Shown in pieces: positions 8,843 to 17,161 of a stretch of DNA of 64,000 nt; positions within the stretch are counted from its first letter, which is position 1; each line of letters begins with the position of its first letter. Source of the DNA: Ligaoa zhengdingensis. GTDB taxonomy: Bacteria > Bacillota > Clostridia > Oscillospirales > Ruminococcaceae. Under the pieces are notes generated by a model. It saw only the letters and a program-made list of their open reading frames with translations. It did no database searches and was not told where the DNA came from. The stretch lies in the NCBI RefSeq assembly GCF_014384885.1, contig NZ_JACRST010000001.1:124001-188000 (forward strand). Direction: 5' to 3'. The translations under genes were made by a program, and so were the position numbers.

Positions 8843-8871
8843 TTGACTATTCTCGACAAATACGGTACAAT
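8843..8871 (+). promoter_or_regulatory. Sigma-A promoter of sbcDC
   Basis: TTGACT (8843-8848), exactly 17 bases, TACAAT (8866-8871), about 45 bases upstream of sbcD. This is a near-consensus vegetative promoter. Confidence 0.8.
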
Positions 8872-8915
8872 TGTTTTAAAACATATCTTCATCTTTTGAC
8901 GGGGGTTTTGTCGAT

Positions 8916-10076
8916 ATGAGAATAGTACACACCTCGGACTGGCACATCGGGAAGCTGGTCAACGGGGTTTCTATGTTGGAGGACCAGCGGTATATTCTCA
9001 ACCAGATCATCGATTTTCTGGTAACGCAGCAGGCCGAGCTGCTGTTGGTCGCGGGCGATCTCTACGATCGGTCGATTCCATCCACCGACGCGGTCTCTCT
9101 GCTTGACGAGGCGTTTTACCGCATCACCGCTGAAGCGGGTATCCCGATCGTTGCAGTGAGCGGCAACCACGACAGCCCGCAGCGTCTGGCGTTTGCCAGC
9201 CGGCTGTACGAGCGGTCCGGCCTCTATCTGGAGGGCGTCTACTGCAAAGAGATTCGCCGCGTCACCCTGCGGGACACGTTCGGCGACATACATTTTTATT
9301 GCCTGCCCTACCTGGAGCCTGCACTGGTGCGGGCCGACTTTCCCGAGAGAAAAATTCACAGCTGTGACGACGCGCTGCGCGTGGTGATGGAACAAAACCT
9401 GCCCGCCCTCGACCGGGATGCGCGCAACATCCTGGTGACTCACGGCTTTTATTCGATGCTGCGCGACCCGGATGCGGTGGAGCGCAGCGACTCGGAAATT
9501 CAGTTGGGCGGCAGTGACCTGATCGACGCGGGCTATTTAGATGCCTTCGACTATGTCGCGCTCGGCCATCTGCACCGCCCGCAGAAGGTCGGCCGCGACT
9601 CCATCCGGTACAGCGGTTCACCGCTCAAATATTCGGTGCAGGAAAGCGGCTGCGCCAAGTCGATTACAACGCTGGACTTCCACGAGAAAGGAAATACCAG
9701 CATCAAGCAGTTCCCGCTGACCCCAAGACGCGATCTGCGCATTGTCGCCGGGAGCTTCGAGGAACTGACCGAACCGGGGCACGACAAAGCCAACCGTGAA
9801 GATTATATCTTTGCAGAGCTATCCGATGATAGCCTCATCCCCAACGCGATGGACCGGCTGCGCGCGGTCTACCCCAATCTGATCGGCCTTGATCTGGCTG
9901 GGCGGCGTAGGGAGTACGACGCGGCGGCAGGCGCGGCGGCAGCTGTCAAAAACAAGACACCGCAGGAGCTGTTTGAGATGTTTTACAACAGTGTCAAACA
10001 GGAGCCCATCACCGAGACGCGCCGCGAGATTGCCGCAGGTATTTTTCAGGATTTGCAGGGAGGTGACGTCGAATGA
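8916..10076 (+). CDS. sbcD: Exonuclease SbcD (Mre11-like nuclease subunit)
   Basis: A 386-residue calcineurin-like phosphoesterase with the full SbcD/Mre11 motif set: SDWHIGK (residues 7-13), AGDLYD, SGNHD near 85, LVTHGFY and LGHLH. It is the nuclease subunit of SbcCD, which opens DNA hairpins and protein-blocked ends with Mn2+ and ATP. Its stop overlaps the sbcC start in ATGA, so the two are made together in the standard order. Length is normal. Confidence 0.96.
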   Translation: MRIVHTSDWHIGKLVNGVSMLEDQRYILNQIIDFLVTQQAELLLVAGDLYDRSIPSTDAVSLLDEAFYRITAEAGIPIVAVSGNHDSPQRLAFASRLYERSGLYLEGVYCKEIRRVTLRDTFGDIHFYCLPYLEPALVRADFPERKIHSCDDALRVVMEQNLPALDRDARNILVTHGFYSMLRDPDAVERSDSEIQLGGSDLIDAGYLDAFDYVALGHLHRPQKVGRDSIRYSGSPLKYSVQESGCAKSITTLDFHEKGNTSIKQFPLTPRRDLRIVAGSFEELTEPGHDKANREDYIFAELSDDSLIPNAMDRLRAVYPNLIGLDLAGRRREYDAAAGAAAAVKNKTPQELFEMFYNSVKQEPITETRREIAAGIFQDLQGGDVE

Positions 10077-13054
10077 AGCCGCTGAAGCTGACGATGACCG
10101 CTTTCGGCCCATTTGCCGGCAGCGAGACGATCGATTTTTCCTCTCTGACAGAAAATGGCATCTTTTTGGTGACTGGGCCGACCGGTGCCGGCAAGACCAT
10201 GATTTTCGATGCTATCTGCTTCGCCTTGTACGGCAGGGCCAGCGGCGACAGCAGGCAGAATGAAAACTTTAAGAGCGATTTCGCCCCAGCGGGCGTGCTA
10301 TGTGCGGTCGCTTTCGACTTTGAACTGCGCGGAAAGCGGTTTTCTATCTTTCGGCAGCCGCAGCAGCAAAAACTCAATACCAAGGGGCAAATGACCACCG
10401 TGCCGGCCAAAGCGGAATTGACCCTGCCCGATGGCAGCGTGGTCACAGGGACAGCCGAAGTCAATCTGCGCATCGGCGAGATCCTGGGGCTTACCCTTGC
10501 GCAGTTTAAACAGATCGTGATGCTGGCACAGGGGGAGTTTAAACGCCTGCTGGAGGCGTCCTCCGACGACAAGCAGGAGATTTTCCGCCGCATCTTCTCC
10601 ACCCAACTGTTTGACCGCTTCTCTCAGGCGCTCGGCGAACGGTCGCGCAAGCTGGACGACACCATCCATAAGCAATTGGATGCAATTAAAGTGCTGGCAG
10701 GCGGCATCGACTGTGCAGGCGACGCGGAATTATATGCGATGACGCAGGCGGCGAGCATCGATGCGCCCACCCTGTTGGAAGCGCTCAAGCGTCTGATCGG
10801 ACAGGACTGCAATGCGCTGGAGCAGTTGGAGCAGAGCATCACACAGATCACTGAGGAACGCGATCGTCTCAATCCCGAGCAGGCAGCGGCTATCAACAAA
10901 AAGCTGGAACAGCGCGAGGATCTGCGAAAAAAGCTGGCGGTACTGCAAAAGAAGAGCGGCTATGTCGATCAGCAAAAAATCCGACTGGACCGCATCCGCG
11001 GCGCGCAACAGGCCAGCCGGTCGGAGCAGTTGATGGAGCAGCTCGGTAGTCAGATCAGGCAATACCGGCAGGAGCTGCGCGGCTGCCAGAGCAGACAACC
11101 GGTCTATTCGATCGCCATGCAGAAGGCAAAAAATGCGATGGAGGAAGCCAAGGCGTGCGAGGGGGCGAAGCAGGCGTTGATCGAACAGCGCGCAGCCCTC
11201 GATTCCGCCTACTCCTCGCTGCAAAAAAGGGAGCGTTGCGAGGCGGAACTCGTCGAATTGCGCCAAAAGCTGGCTCAGGCTCTTTGCAAGGAACAGACTC
11301 TGCAAAAGCTCAAAGCCCGGTCGGAATTGCTCGTCCAATTGGATGAGGCGGAAAAAAGGCTGGGCTATGCGCAGCGGCTCTCCGAATTATGTCTGCAACT
11401 GATGGAAGAAAACCAGGCGTTTCTTTCGTTAAAAAATGAATATATCCAGCAGTACGACCGCTTCCTCAGCGCACAGGCCGGTCTGCTGGCGCGCACCCTG
11501 GAGGATCATCTCCCTTGCCCGGTCTGTGGCTCGGTCAGCCATCCCGATCCGGCGCGCCTGGAAAAGGATATGCCCACACAAAATGACCTGGATCAAACAA
11601 AGGGCAGGCTGGACGAACAGTCCGCCAAAATATCCTCCCTAGAAACCGAACTCAAGACAACCTTCCGGCAGCTCAACTACATGGACGATGTCTTCTCATT
11701 CGACGAGGCGGACATTTTAAACCGTATGGATGAGGTCGGCAAAACCGTGGAGCGTTTTCAGGCGCAAAAATCCACGCTGCAAAAGCAGAAAAAACAATTG
11801 GAATGGGAAATCGCGGAGGAAAAGGCATTTGAGGAGCGGTCCGATCCTCGCTACAACGATGAAATCTTCGTTTTGGAGGAGATTGCCCGCTTGACCAGCC
11901 GGATTCAGCGCACCAAAGCGGAGATCGATGCCAAAAAGGCGCAGATTGATGAGCTGGAAGCTCAGCTCTCCGAAGGGATGAAAAACGCGCGCCAGATCGA
12001 GGCTCTGTCTGCTTCGCTGCGAACACAGATCGAACAGATCGACGGCCAGATCGCCGCCACGACCCAACAGTATATCAGCGCAAAATCCGAGTTTGAAGAG
12101 ATTCGCAAAACCATCGAGCTGGCGCAGGAGAAGCTGACGCCGCTGAATGAGCAGTACCTCGCGGCACAGATAAAATTCCATGCAGAGCTACAGTCCCACT
12201 GTTTTGTTTCACGTGAAATGTATGAAGAGTACCGCGATGCGCAGGAGGAGATTCCCAAGCTGGAGGAGATCGTCCAAAACTATGGAAACGCCACTGCGGC
12301 TATTTCGGCTGAGTTGGGTGTGTTGGAAACGGAACTCGGGAAGCAACAGCCAATCGATCTCGCAGCGCTTCAACAGCGCCATCGCGCTCTCACCGAGGAA
12401 CTGGCGCAGCGCAGCAGCGACAAGGTAAAGTTTTCTGCGCGTCTACAGATCAACACGCAGGCGTGCAACGCGATCGCACAGCGGTTCGACGGCATGGAGG
12501 CGCTTTTTGACGAGTACAAGAATGTCAATGAATTGTACCGGCTCTCGAGCGGAAACAACGCACAGCGCATCTCCTTTGAAAGCTATGTGTTGGCCGCCTA
12601 TTTTGACGACATCATCGCTCTCGCCAATCTGCGGCTCGACCAAATGACCAACGGCCGCTATGAACTGCGCCGTCGGACCGACCGTGAAAAGTTCGGCCGC
12701 TCCTCCGGACTAAACCTCGAAATTCTCGACCATTTCAGCGGCAAGGCGCGCCACATCACCACGCTTTCGGGCGGCGAGAGCTTCAAAACTTCCCTTGCTT
12801 TGGCCCTCGGTCTGGCGGATATCGTGCAGATCTATTCGGGAGGCGTGGTGATCGACACCATGTTCATCGACGAGGGGTTCGGTACGCTCGACGAGGAATC
12901 CTTGGGTTCGGCGGTGCAAACCTTAATGTCTTTAAAGAACGGCGGCCGGGTGGTGGGGATCATCTCGCACGTCGCTGAGCTCAAAGAGTGTATTCCCGCC
13001 CGCATCAATGTTTTGCCTGGGAAAACCGGAAGCAGCTGCCGCATCGCAACATAA
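10073..13054 (+). CDS. sbcC: Exonuclease SbcC (Rad50-like SMC ATPase)
   Basis: A 993-residue Rad50/SbcC ATPase. Walker A GPTGAGKT is at 35-42, long coiled coils flank the zinc hook CPVC (Cys482 and Cys485), and the C-terminal half-domain has LSGGESFKTSLALAL near 897 followed by Walker B (IDTMFIDEGFGTLD). It clamps DNA and controls the SbcD nuclease in repair of palindromes and broken forks. It is coupled to sbcD by the ATGA overlap. Confidence 0.96.
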   Translation: MKPLKLTMTAFGPFAGSETIDFSSLTENGIFLVTGPTGAGKTMIFDAICFALYGRASGDSRQNENFKSDFAPAGVLCAVAFDFELRGKRFSIFRQPQQQKLNTKGQMTTVPAKAELTLPDGSVVTGTAEVNLRIGEILGLTLAQFKQIVMLAQGEFKRLLEASSDDKQEIFRRIFSTQLFDRFSQALGERSRKLDDTIHKQLDAIKVLAGGIDCAGDAELYAMTQAASIDAPTLLEALKRLIGQDCNALEQLEQSITQITEERDRLNPEQAAAINKKLEQREDLRKKLAVLQKKSGYVDQQKIRLDRIRGAQQASRSEQLMEQLGSQIRQYRQELRGCQSRQPVYSIAMQKAKNAMEEAKACEGAKQALIEQRAALDSAYSSLQKRERCEAELVELRQKLAQALCKEQTLQKLKARSELLVQLDEAEKRLGYAQRLSELCLQLMEENQAFLSLKNEYIQQYDRFLSAQAGLLARTLEDHLPCPVCGSVSHPDPARLEKDMPTQNDLDQTKGRLDEQSAKISSLETELKTTFRQLNYMDDVFSFDEADILNRMDEVGKTVERFQAQKSTLQKQKKQLEWEIAEEKAFEERSDPRYNDEIFVLEEIARLTSRIQRTKAEIDAKKAQIDELEAQLSEGMKNARQIEALSASLRTQIEQIDGQIAATTQQYISAKSEFEEIRKTIELAQEKLTPLNEQYLAAQIKFHAELQSHCFVSREMYEEYRDAQEEIPKLEEIVQNYGNATAAISAELGVLETELGKQQPIDLAALQQRHRALTEELAQRSSDKVKFSARLQINTQACNAIAQRFDGMEALFDEYKNVNELYRLSSGNNAQRISFESYVLAAYFDDIIALANLRLDQMTNGRYELRRRTDREKFGRSSGLNLEILDHFSGKARHITTLSGGESFKTSLALALGLADIVQIYSGGVVIDTMFIDEGFGTLDEESLGSAVQTLMSLKNGGRVVGIISHVAELKECIPARINVLPGKTGSSCRIAT

Positions 13055-13061
13055 ATAAAAT

Positions 13062-13089
13062 GGCGGCTGGATCGTCTTCTCCAGCCGCC
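13062..13089 (+). terminator. Hairpin after sbcC
   Basis: GGCGGCTGGA pairs with TCCAGCCGCC (10 bp, 8-base loop) just past the sbcC stop. There is no T-run behind it, so it may be a weak terminator or a 3'-end stabiliser. Confidence 0.5.
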
Positions 13090-13131
13090 GGCATATAATT
13101 GTTCATCAAAATGTCCAGATGAGAAATTGTA

Positions 13132-13356
13132 TCACCAGTGGACAATCGGATTCTTATAATCAAAAATCACCAGACCGCACTCTTTGCAAATAAATCCGCT
13201 AAAATCGGTTGCTGTAAATGCCTTTCGGGCAATCATGGTATCTTCTGGATCCTTTGGATTTAAAGAGAGTTTGTGCCGCTTTTTATTGAAAGCAAGCAAA
13301 TTTCCAGCCTGCAAAAAACCTTCTTGCATTTCCTTTCCACAGTTTGGACAGTTCAC
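13132..13356 (-). CDS. Small zinc-ribbon protein (DUF6487-like)
   Basis: A 74-residue protein with two CxxC knuckles (CPNCGKEM at the N-terminus and CKECGLVIFDY near the C-terminus), predicted to bind one zinc. The layout resembles small Firmicute PF20097/DUF6487-type proteins; this family name is from memory and tentative. The start is GTG with AGGGAGG upstream. The function is unknown. It stands alone, convergent with sbcC and divergent from the xylanase region. Confidence 0.7.
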   Translation of the reverse strand: MNCPNCGKEMQEGFLQAGNLLAFNKKRHKLSLNPKDPEDTMIARKAFTATDFSGFICKECGLVIFDYKNPIVHW

Positions 13357-13517
13357 AAAGATACCTCCCTAAGTTCAAACTTGTCATGTCAATCATATCA
13401 TTGATAACGTCCAGATTCAATATGCAGTTAGATCAATTGCCAGAGCACAACTCCATCGACGCTAAAAGTAAAAATCCCCCTATGACGGCTCCGTCCGCCA
13501 CGGGCAATGAAATGATC

Positions 13518-13567
13518 GTGCCCAGCCGGATGCGCGTAAAAAATAGCCTGTGGCTATTTTTTATAAA
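13518..13567 (+). repeat. Dispersed hairpin repeat, copy 2
   Basis: GTGCCC plus the block CCGGATGCGCGTAAAAAATA plus a hairpin (13538-13548 with 13552-13562) ending TTTTTTATAAA, matching copy 1 at 5019-5068. The stem is two base pairs shorter than in copy 1, but still fully paired. Confidence 0.65.
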
Positions 13568-13754
13568 TATTAAACCGCATTAATGTCTGACCATTCAAGG
13601 ATTTTTTGACTACATTTAATTTTTTATCTACTATTTTAGCATTTATAAATTAATCGTATAAAAAATGTAAATTAATTTTATGAATTATATATATTTACTT
13701 TGCAAGTTCGCAGTGGTATCATTAAGATTAAAAGGAAATCTCTTCCACATTTTT

Positions 13755-13766
13755 GTGCACGAGCAC
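13755..13766 (+). promoter_or_regulatory. Operator-like motif 1 (GTGCACGAGCAC)
   Basis: A near-palindrome of the form GTGC-N4-GCAC, preceded by TTTT. It is the first of three related sites upstream of the GH10/cohesin genes. Confidence 0.5.
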
Positions 13767-13843
13767 ATAATTGTTCCCTATTAAAACTAAATATTGTTAA
13801 AAAAATAAAATATAGCTTGATTATAAAAATTTTAAGCCGTTTT

Positions 13844-13855
13844 GTGCACGGGCAC
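13844..13855 (+). promoter_or_regulatory. Operator-like motif 2 (GTGCACGGGCAC)
   Basis: The same GTGC-N4-GCAC architecture, also preceded by TTTT. It is 89 bases downstream of motif 1. Confidence 0.55.
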
Positions 13856-13947
13856 GAATCAAAATATGAGACAATCATCTCAAAAATAGCGTTGTTATAC
13901 AATTCCGATTAAACGTGTATATACAACCTATTCCTTAGCTCCAACTC

Positions 13948-13976
13948 GTGCCCGTGCACACTACAATAAATATAAT
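13948..13976 (+). promoter_or_regulatory. Promoter with operator-like motif 3 over the -35 position
   Basis: GTGCCCGTGCAC (13948-13959) is the reverse complement of motif 2. TATAAT follows at 13971-13976. With a 17-base spacer the -35 hexamer would be 13948-13953, inside the motif, so a protein bound here would directly control initiation. There is no consensus -35, which suits an activator-dependent or tightly repressed promoter. Confidence 0.55.
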
Positions 13977-14121
13977 CGCTTCTGTGCAGGCTGGCGTGTA
14001 CTTGATATCCGGATATGTCGTATGATCCATCTGCACGAGGTGGTAAAAAGGAGAGATGTCCAAAACAACAATTGTCAGGCACTGGAACAATTTCGACCCT
14101 AAATTTAAGGAGGAGAAAACT

Positions 14122-16353
14122 GTGAAAAAAAGGATTCTAGCATTGGTTCTCGCGTTGGTTCTCGCTGTATCGTGCTTCCCCACCACTGCTCTGGCGGTGG
14201 ACTACACCCTTCCCTCCCTGTGGGAAGAGTATGAAGATTACTGGATGATGGGCACCTTTGGCAACTGGAACAACCAGCAGCAGCTCTACCATTATAAGAG
14301 CAACAGCCCCAGCAACGCCCTCAAATTGGATAGCCAGATCGGCAACAACAATACAAACAGCCTTTCCCGTCAGGCTTATGTGAAAGCTGTTGAAGAGATC
14401 AACGCCAATACAGCTCTCTCCGAGGAAGAGAAGGCCGCTGCGATCGAAGAGGCGAACCGCAATGTCGTCCTCGTCGAGCGCCCGAGCGTTATGAATACTC
14501 TGGATCAGGTCCGTGCTTACAACGCGACCGTTCCCGAGCGCGAGCAGAAGCACGTCCGCGCGCACGTGCTGGTTTGGCACGGCGGCCAACAGCCGATGTA
14601 CTTCTTCATGAACGGCTTCTACTATGACAAAGAGAACCCCGATTGGGCTAGCCCCGAAACCATGTTGGCCCGTCTGGAAAACTACATCCAGCAGATGATG
14701 GAGAAATACGCTCCGTACAACGACGTCATCTACTCCTGGGATGTTGTCAACGAAGCGCTGGACGACTACACCGGCCAGGTTCGCAACATGGACGACCCCC
14801 TGAAGCAGAACGGCCAGTGGGGCAAAATCTTCCGTCGTCCCGATCTGGACGATGATCCGGATGCGAGACTGGAAGCGGAGTCCATTTATATCCGCAAGGC
14901 GTTCGAGTTCGCCCGTAAATACTCCAATATGTACGGCGCCGACTGGACCCTGTACTTCAACGATTTCCAGGATAGTAACAAGCCCTACGAGCCCAAGATG
15001 AGCCAGACCATCAAGATGCTCAAACCCATCTATGAGGCCGGCAACATCGACGGTTACGGCATGCAGGGCCGTCTGTCCTCTGTGTATCCCTCCATCGATA
15101 CCCTGCGCAAGCAGATCGAGATGGGTCTGACCGTGGCGGACGAGTTCGGCTTCACCGAGGCTGACATCCGCAGCGATTTCATGCTGAACCCCGACTACGA
15201 CCCCAGCAAGCCCTCCACCCCCAACGGCAACACCGCTGAGACCAACACCTACGACGTTGACAACGCCCCCGCGATCCGCAAAGAGGGCTGGGGCCAGTTG
15301 AATGTCGATGGTTGGAACAGAGATAAGGCCAATGAGATGGCCATGCGCGAAGACATCCAGAAGGAGCAGGCTGACTACGCCGCCGACCTGATGGATCTGC
15401 TCATCGAGTACAAAGATCAGATGTCCTTCCTGCAGTGGGATGGCACCAATGACAGAAGCACTTTCAACAGCAGCAAAGGCGCCCACCTGTGGAGCGGTCT
15501 CACCGGTAACGTCGAAAAGATGTCCTTCTTTGCGGTCATCGGCGCGCCCAACCGTGACAAGATGAGACAGGCGATTGCGAATGCTCCCGAGGATTACAGG
15601 GAAGGCCTGTACACCGCTGAGACTTGGGCTGCTTATCAGGAAGCGAAAGCTGCCGCTGAGGCTCTGGTTGACGTGAGAATCTACGACATCGACGGCGTAA
15701 ACGCTGTGAAGGATGCGACTAAAGCTCTGAATGAGGCTGTTGAGGCCCTCGAGTTTACTCCCTCCGCGATCAGCCTGACCACTGATGCGCACAATGTCAA
15801 AGTTGACGAGCACTTTGTGCTGGATGCCACCTTCAACGAAGTGACCGGCACCAACGCTGCTGTTCTCACCTACAATTTCGACGGCAAGCTGTTCGACTTT
15901 GCGAACTTCACCCCCGCTGAGGGCGTCACTGTTGTGGATCGCCAGTACGGCGAAGGCTTTGCGAAGATCACCGTCATGGCTCCCGATTACGAGACCAAAG
16001 AGCTCGGTTCGATCATGCTGCACGCCAAAGCTGACGCCGCGCTTGTGAAAGAGGAGCAGGATGTCGTTCTTAACGCCGAGTATGTCGTAAAGAACGGCGA
16101 CGACAAGACAATTGAGACCGCTACCGCTGTCGCAGCTTTCACCACCCTGGGCAATGGCTCCGGCGAGCCTGCGATCCCTGGTGACACCGATGACAACGGC
16201 GAGCTCGACCTGATCGACCTTTCCAATATGATCGATTGGTTCGGCACCACCGACGAGGATGCCGACTGGGACGAAATCTACACCTTCTTTGACTTCAACG
16301 ACAACGGTGAGATCGATATTTATGATATCTCTTACGTTGCCAGAGCTCTGTAA
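14122..16353 (+). CDS. Secreted GH10 endo-xylanase with FIVAR, cohesin-like and dockerin modules
   Basis: 743 residues from a GTG with AGGAGG eight bases upstream; a signal peptide follows at once (KKRILALVLALVLAVSC, cleavage after ALA near 25). An ATG 22 codons earlier is possible but would bury the signal. Residues ~30-480 are a GH10 xylanase: RAHVLVWH (146-153), acid/base Glu211 in DVVNEAL, nucleophile Glu346 in FTEADIR. The usual His of GMQGH is Arg317. Residues ~496-545 resemble a FIVAR helical spacer and ~548-676 a cohesin. Residues ~685-743 are a type-I dockerin with two ideal 12-residue calcium loops (688-699 and 724-735). The expected role is xylan backbone cleavage while docked to a cohesin; carrying its own cohesin as well could allow chain assembly. 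Confidence 0.85.
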   Translation: MKKRILALVLALVLAVSCFPTTALAVDYTLPSLWEEYEDYWMMGTFGNWNNQQQLYHYKSNSPSNALKLDSQIGNNNTNSLSRQAYVKAVEEINANTALSEEEKAAAIEEANRNVVLVERPSVMNTLDQVRAYNATVPEREQKHVRAHVLVWHGGQQPMYFFMNGFYYDKENPDWASPETMLARLENYIQQMMEKYAPYNDVIYSWDVVNEALDDYTGQVRNMDDPLKQNGQWGKIFRRPDLDDDPDARLEAESIYIRKAFEFARKYSNMYGADWTLYFNDFQDSNKPYEPKMSQTIKMLKPIYEAGNIDGYGMQGRLSSVYPSIDTLRKQIEMGLTVADEFGFTEADIRSDFMLNPDYDPSKPSTPNGNTAETNTYDVDNAPAIRKEGWGQLNVDGWNRDKANEMAMREDIQKEQADYAADLMDLLIEYKDQMSFLQWDGTNDRSTFNSSKGAHLWSGLTGNVEKMSFFAVIGAPNRDKMRQAIANAPEDYREGLYTAETWAAYQEAKAAAEALVDVRIYDIDGVNAVKDATKALNEAVEALEFTPSAISLTTDAHNVKVDEHFVLDATFNEVTGTNAAVLTYNFDGKLFDFANFTPAEGVTVVDRQYGEGFAKITVMAPDYETKELGSIMLHAKADAALVKEEQDVVLNAEYVVKNGDDKTIETATAVAAFTTLGNGSGEPAIPGDTDDNGELDLIDLSNMIDWFGTTDEDADWDEIYTFFDFNDNGEIDIYDISYVARAL

Positions 16354-16384
16354 CATCAATTCCGCCTGAGACAGAATTGATCCA

Positions 16385-16417
16385 GCCGGGGCGGCGGACA
16401 ACTTCCGCCGCCCCGGC
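16385..16417 (+). other. Very stable intercistronic hairpin between the xylanase and cohesin genes
   Basis: A perfect 14-bp GC stem (16385-16398 with 16404-16417) and 5-base loop, not followed by a T-run. It lies 31 bases after the xylanase stop and 24 bases before the cohesin start. It may protect the 3' end of the xylanase message or partly terminate, setting the ratio of enzyme to anchor. Confidence 0.6.
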
Positions 16418-16441
16418 AAACAAAGATCGGAGGGACAACAG

Positions 16442-16954
16442 ATGTCTGAACAGCTAACTAAGAAAAGAATTATCGCAATCATCGTGGGGGTAGTCGCAGT
16501 TCTAGCAGTGGCCGCAGTAGCCTTTGGATTCCTGCGCAGCGGCAGTGATCCGGCATCGTCAGGTCCAAAGGCGGTTGTAGCCGGCCAAAAAGTGGCCGTG
16601 ACAGTGGCTGCACCGTCGGTAGAAGACCTCTATGGATATCAGTTTCGGCTGAACTTTGACGAAAGTAAGTTTGAGTACAAAGAAGAATTGACCTCCGAAA
16701 TCGATGAAATCAGCAGCATATTTGCCAAACCATTTGACGGTTATCAGCTCGTGGGAGCAACCATGATCGGCGAGACACCAGGTTTTTCCGGGAAGAAAGT
16801 GGACATCTGCAAGATGGTATTCGAGGCAAAAGTGGATACGCCATTGTCCGAAGCTACCTTCTCGATCAGCGATGTTAATATTGTAAAGTCCAATCTGGAT
16901 TACGAAGAAAATGTAGACGGCTGGCAGATGGAAACTGCGGTCGTCGATGGATGA
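16442..16954 (+). CDS. Membrane-anchored cohesin-domain protein
   Basis: 170 residues. A short basic N-terminus (KKR) and one hydrophobic helix (~11-31) act as a signal anchor, leaving the C-terminus outside. A single domain (~42-165) resembles a cohesin: an AGQKVAVTVAAP strand, LYGYQFRLNFDESKFEY, a GETPGFSGKKVDICKMVFEA segment and a SEATFSISDVNIV strand. The ribosome site GGAGG is clear. It directly follows the dockerin-bearing xylanase, so it probably holds that enzyme on the cell surface. There is no sortase or S-layer motif. The cohesin assignment rests on the fold pattern, and type and specificity are unknown. Confidence 0.72.
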   Translation: MSEQLTKKRIIAIIVGVVAVLAVAAVAFGFLRSGSDPASSGPKAVVAGQKVAVTVAAPSVEDLYGYQFRLNFDESKFEYKEELTSEIDEISSIFAKPFDGYQLVGATMIGETPGFSGKKVDICKMVFEAKVDTPLSEATFSISDVNIVKSNLDYEENVDGWQMETAVVDG

Positions 16955-17066
16955 TACTCCAAAATTGAAATCCCATGCAGTTTTCGATTATTGTCGTGCC
17001 GGTGGAGTTATCCTCCTATTCCTTCACCGGCGATATCTCTGTTTCCGACCCAGGAGACAAAAAAGC

Positions 17067-17114
17067 AGACGGGCGGCCAAATCCTTTTCGGACTGGTCGC
17101 TCGTCTTACTTTTT
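17067..17114 (+). terminator. Terminator after the cohesin gene
   Basis: A long hairpin (AGACGGGCGGCC... with ...GGTCGCTCGTCT) whose imperfect pairs are G-U on the plus strand, followed by TACTTTTT. It ends the xylanase-cohesin unit before the convergent liv operon. Confidence 0.7.
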
Positions 17115-17161
17115 AGGGCCGGCTCTTGTTTTAACTCCCCATACTCCATCTGGCGGATTGA

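Larger units (their letters stand above)
13357..14121. other. 765-base AT-rich intergenic control region
   Basis: There is no convincing gene here. It holds copy 2 of the hairpin repeat (13518-13567), three copies of the GTGCACGRGCAC motif between 13755 and 13959, a TATAAT at 13971-13976, and a long 5' leader before the xylanase start. Composition from about 13570 to 13940 is markedly more AT-rich than the flanking genes. Confidence 0.7.

Noticed and set aside
13427..13517. Minus-strand frame reading GTIISLPVADGAVIGGFLLL, possibly a gene fragment
   Set aside because: It has no start or ribosome site and is only about 29 residues long; it could be chance. It was not listed as a pseudogene.
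14137..16482. A 781-codon open frame on the minus strand opposite the xylanase gene
   Set aside because: It is antisense to a gene with a signal peptide, catalytic motifs and calcium loops, and its own sequence shows no known domain. It is a by-product of the codon bias of the xylanase gene.
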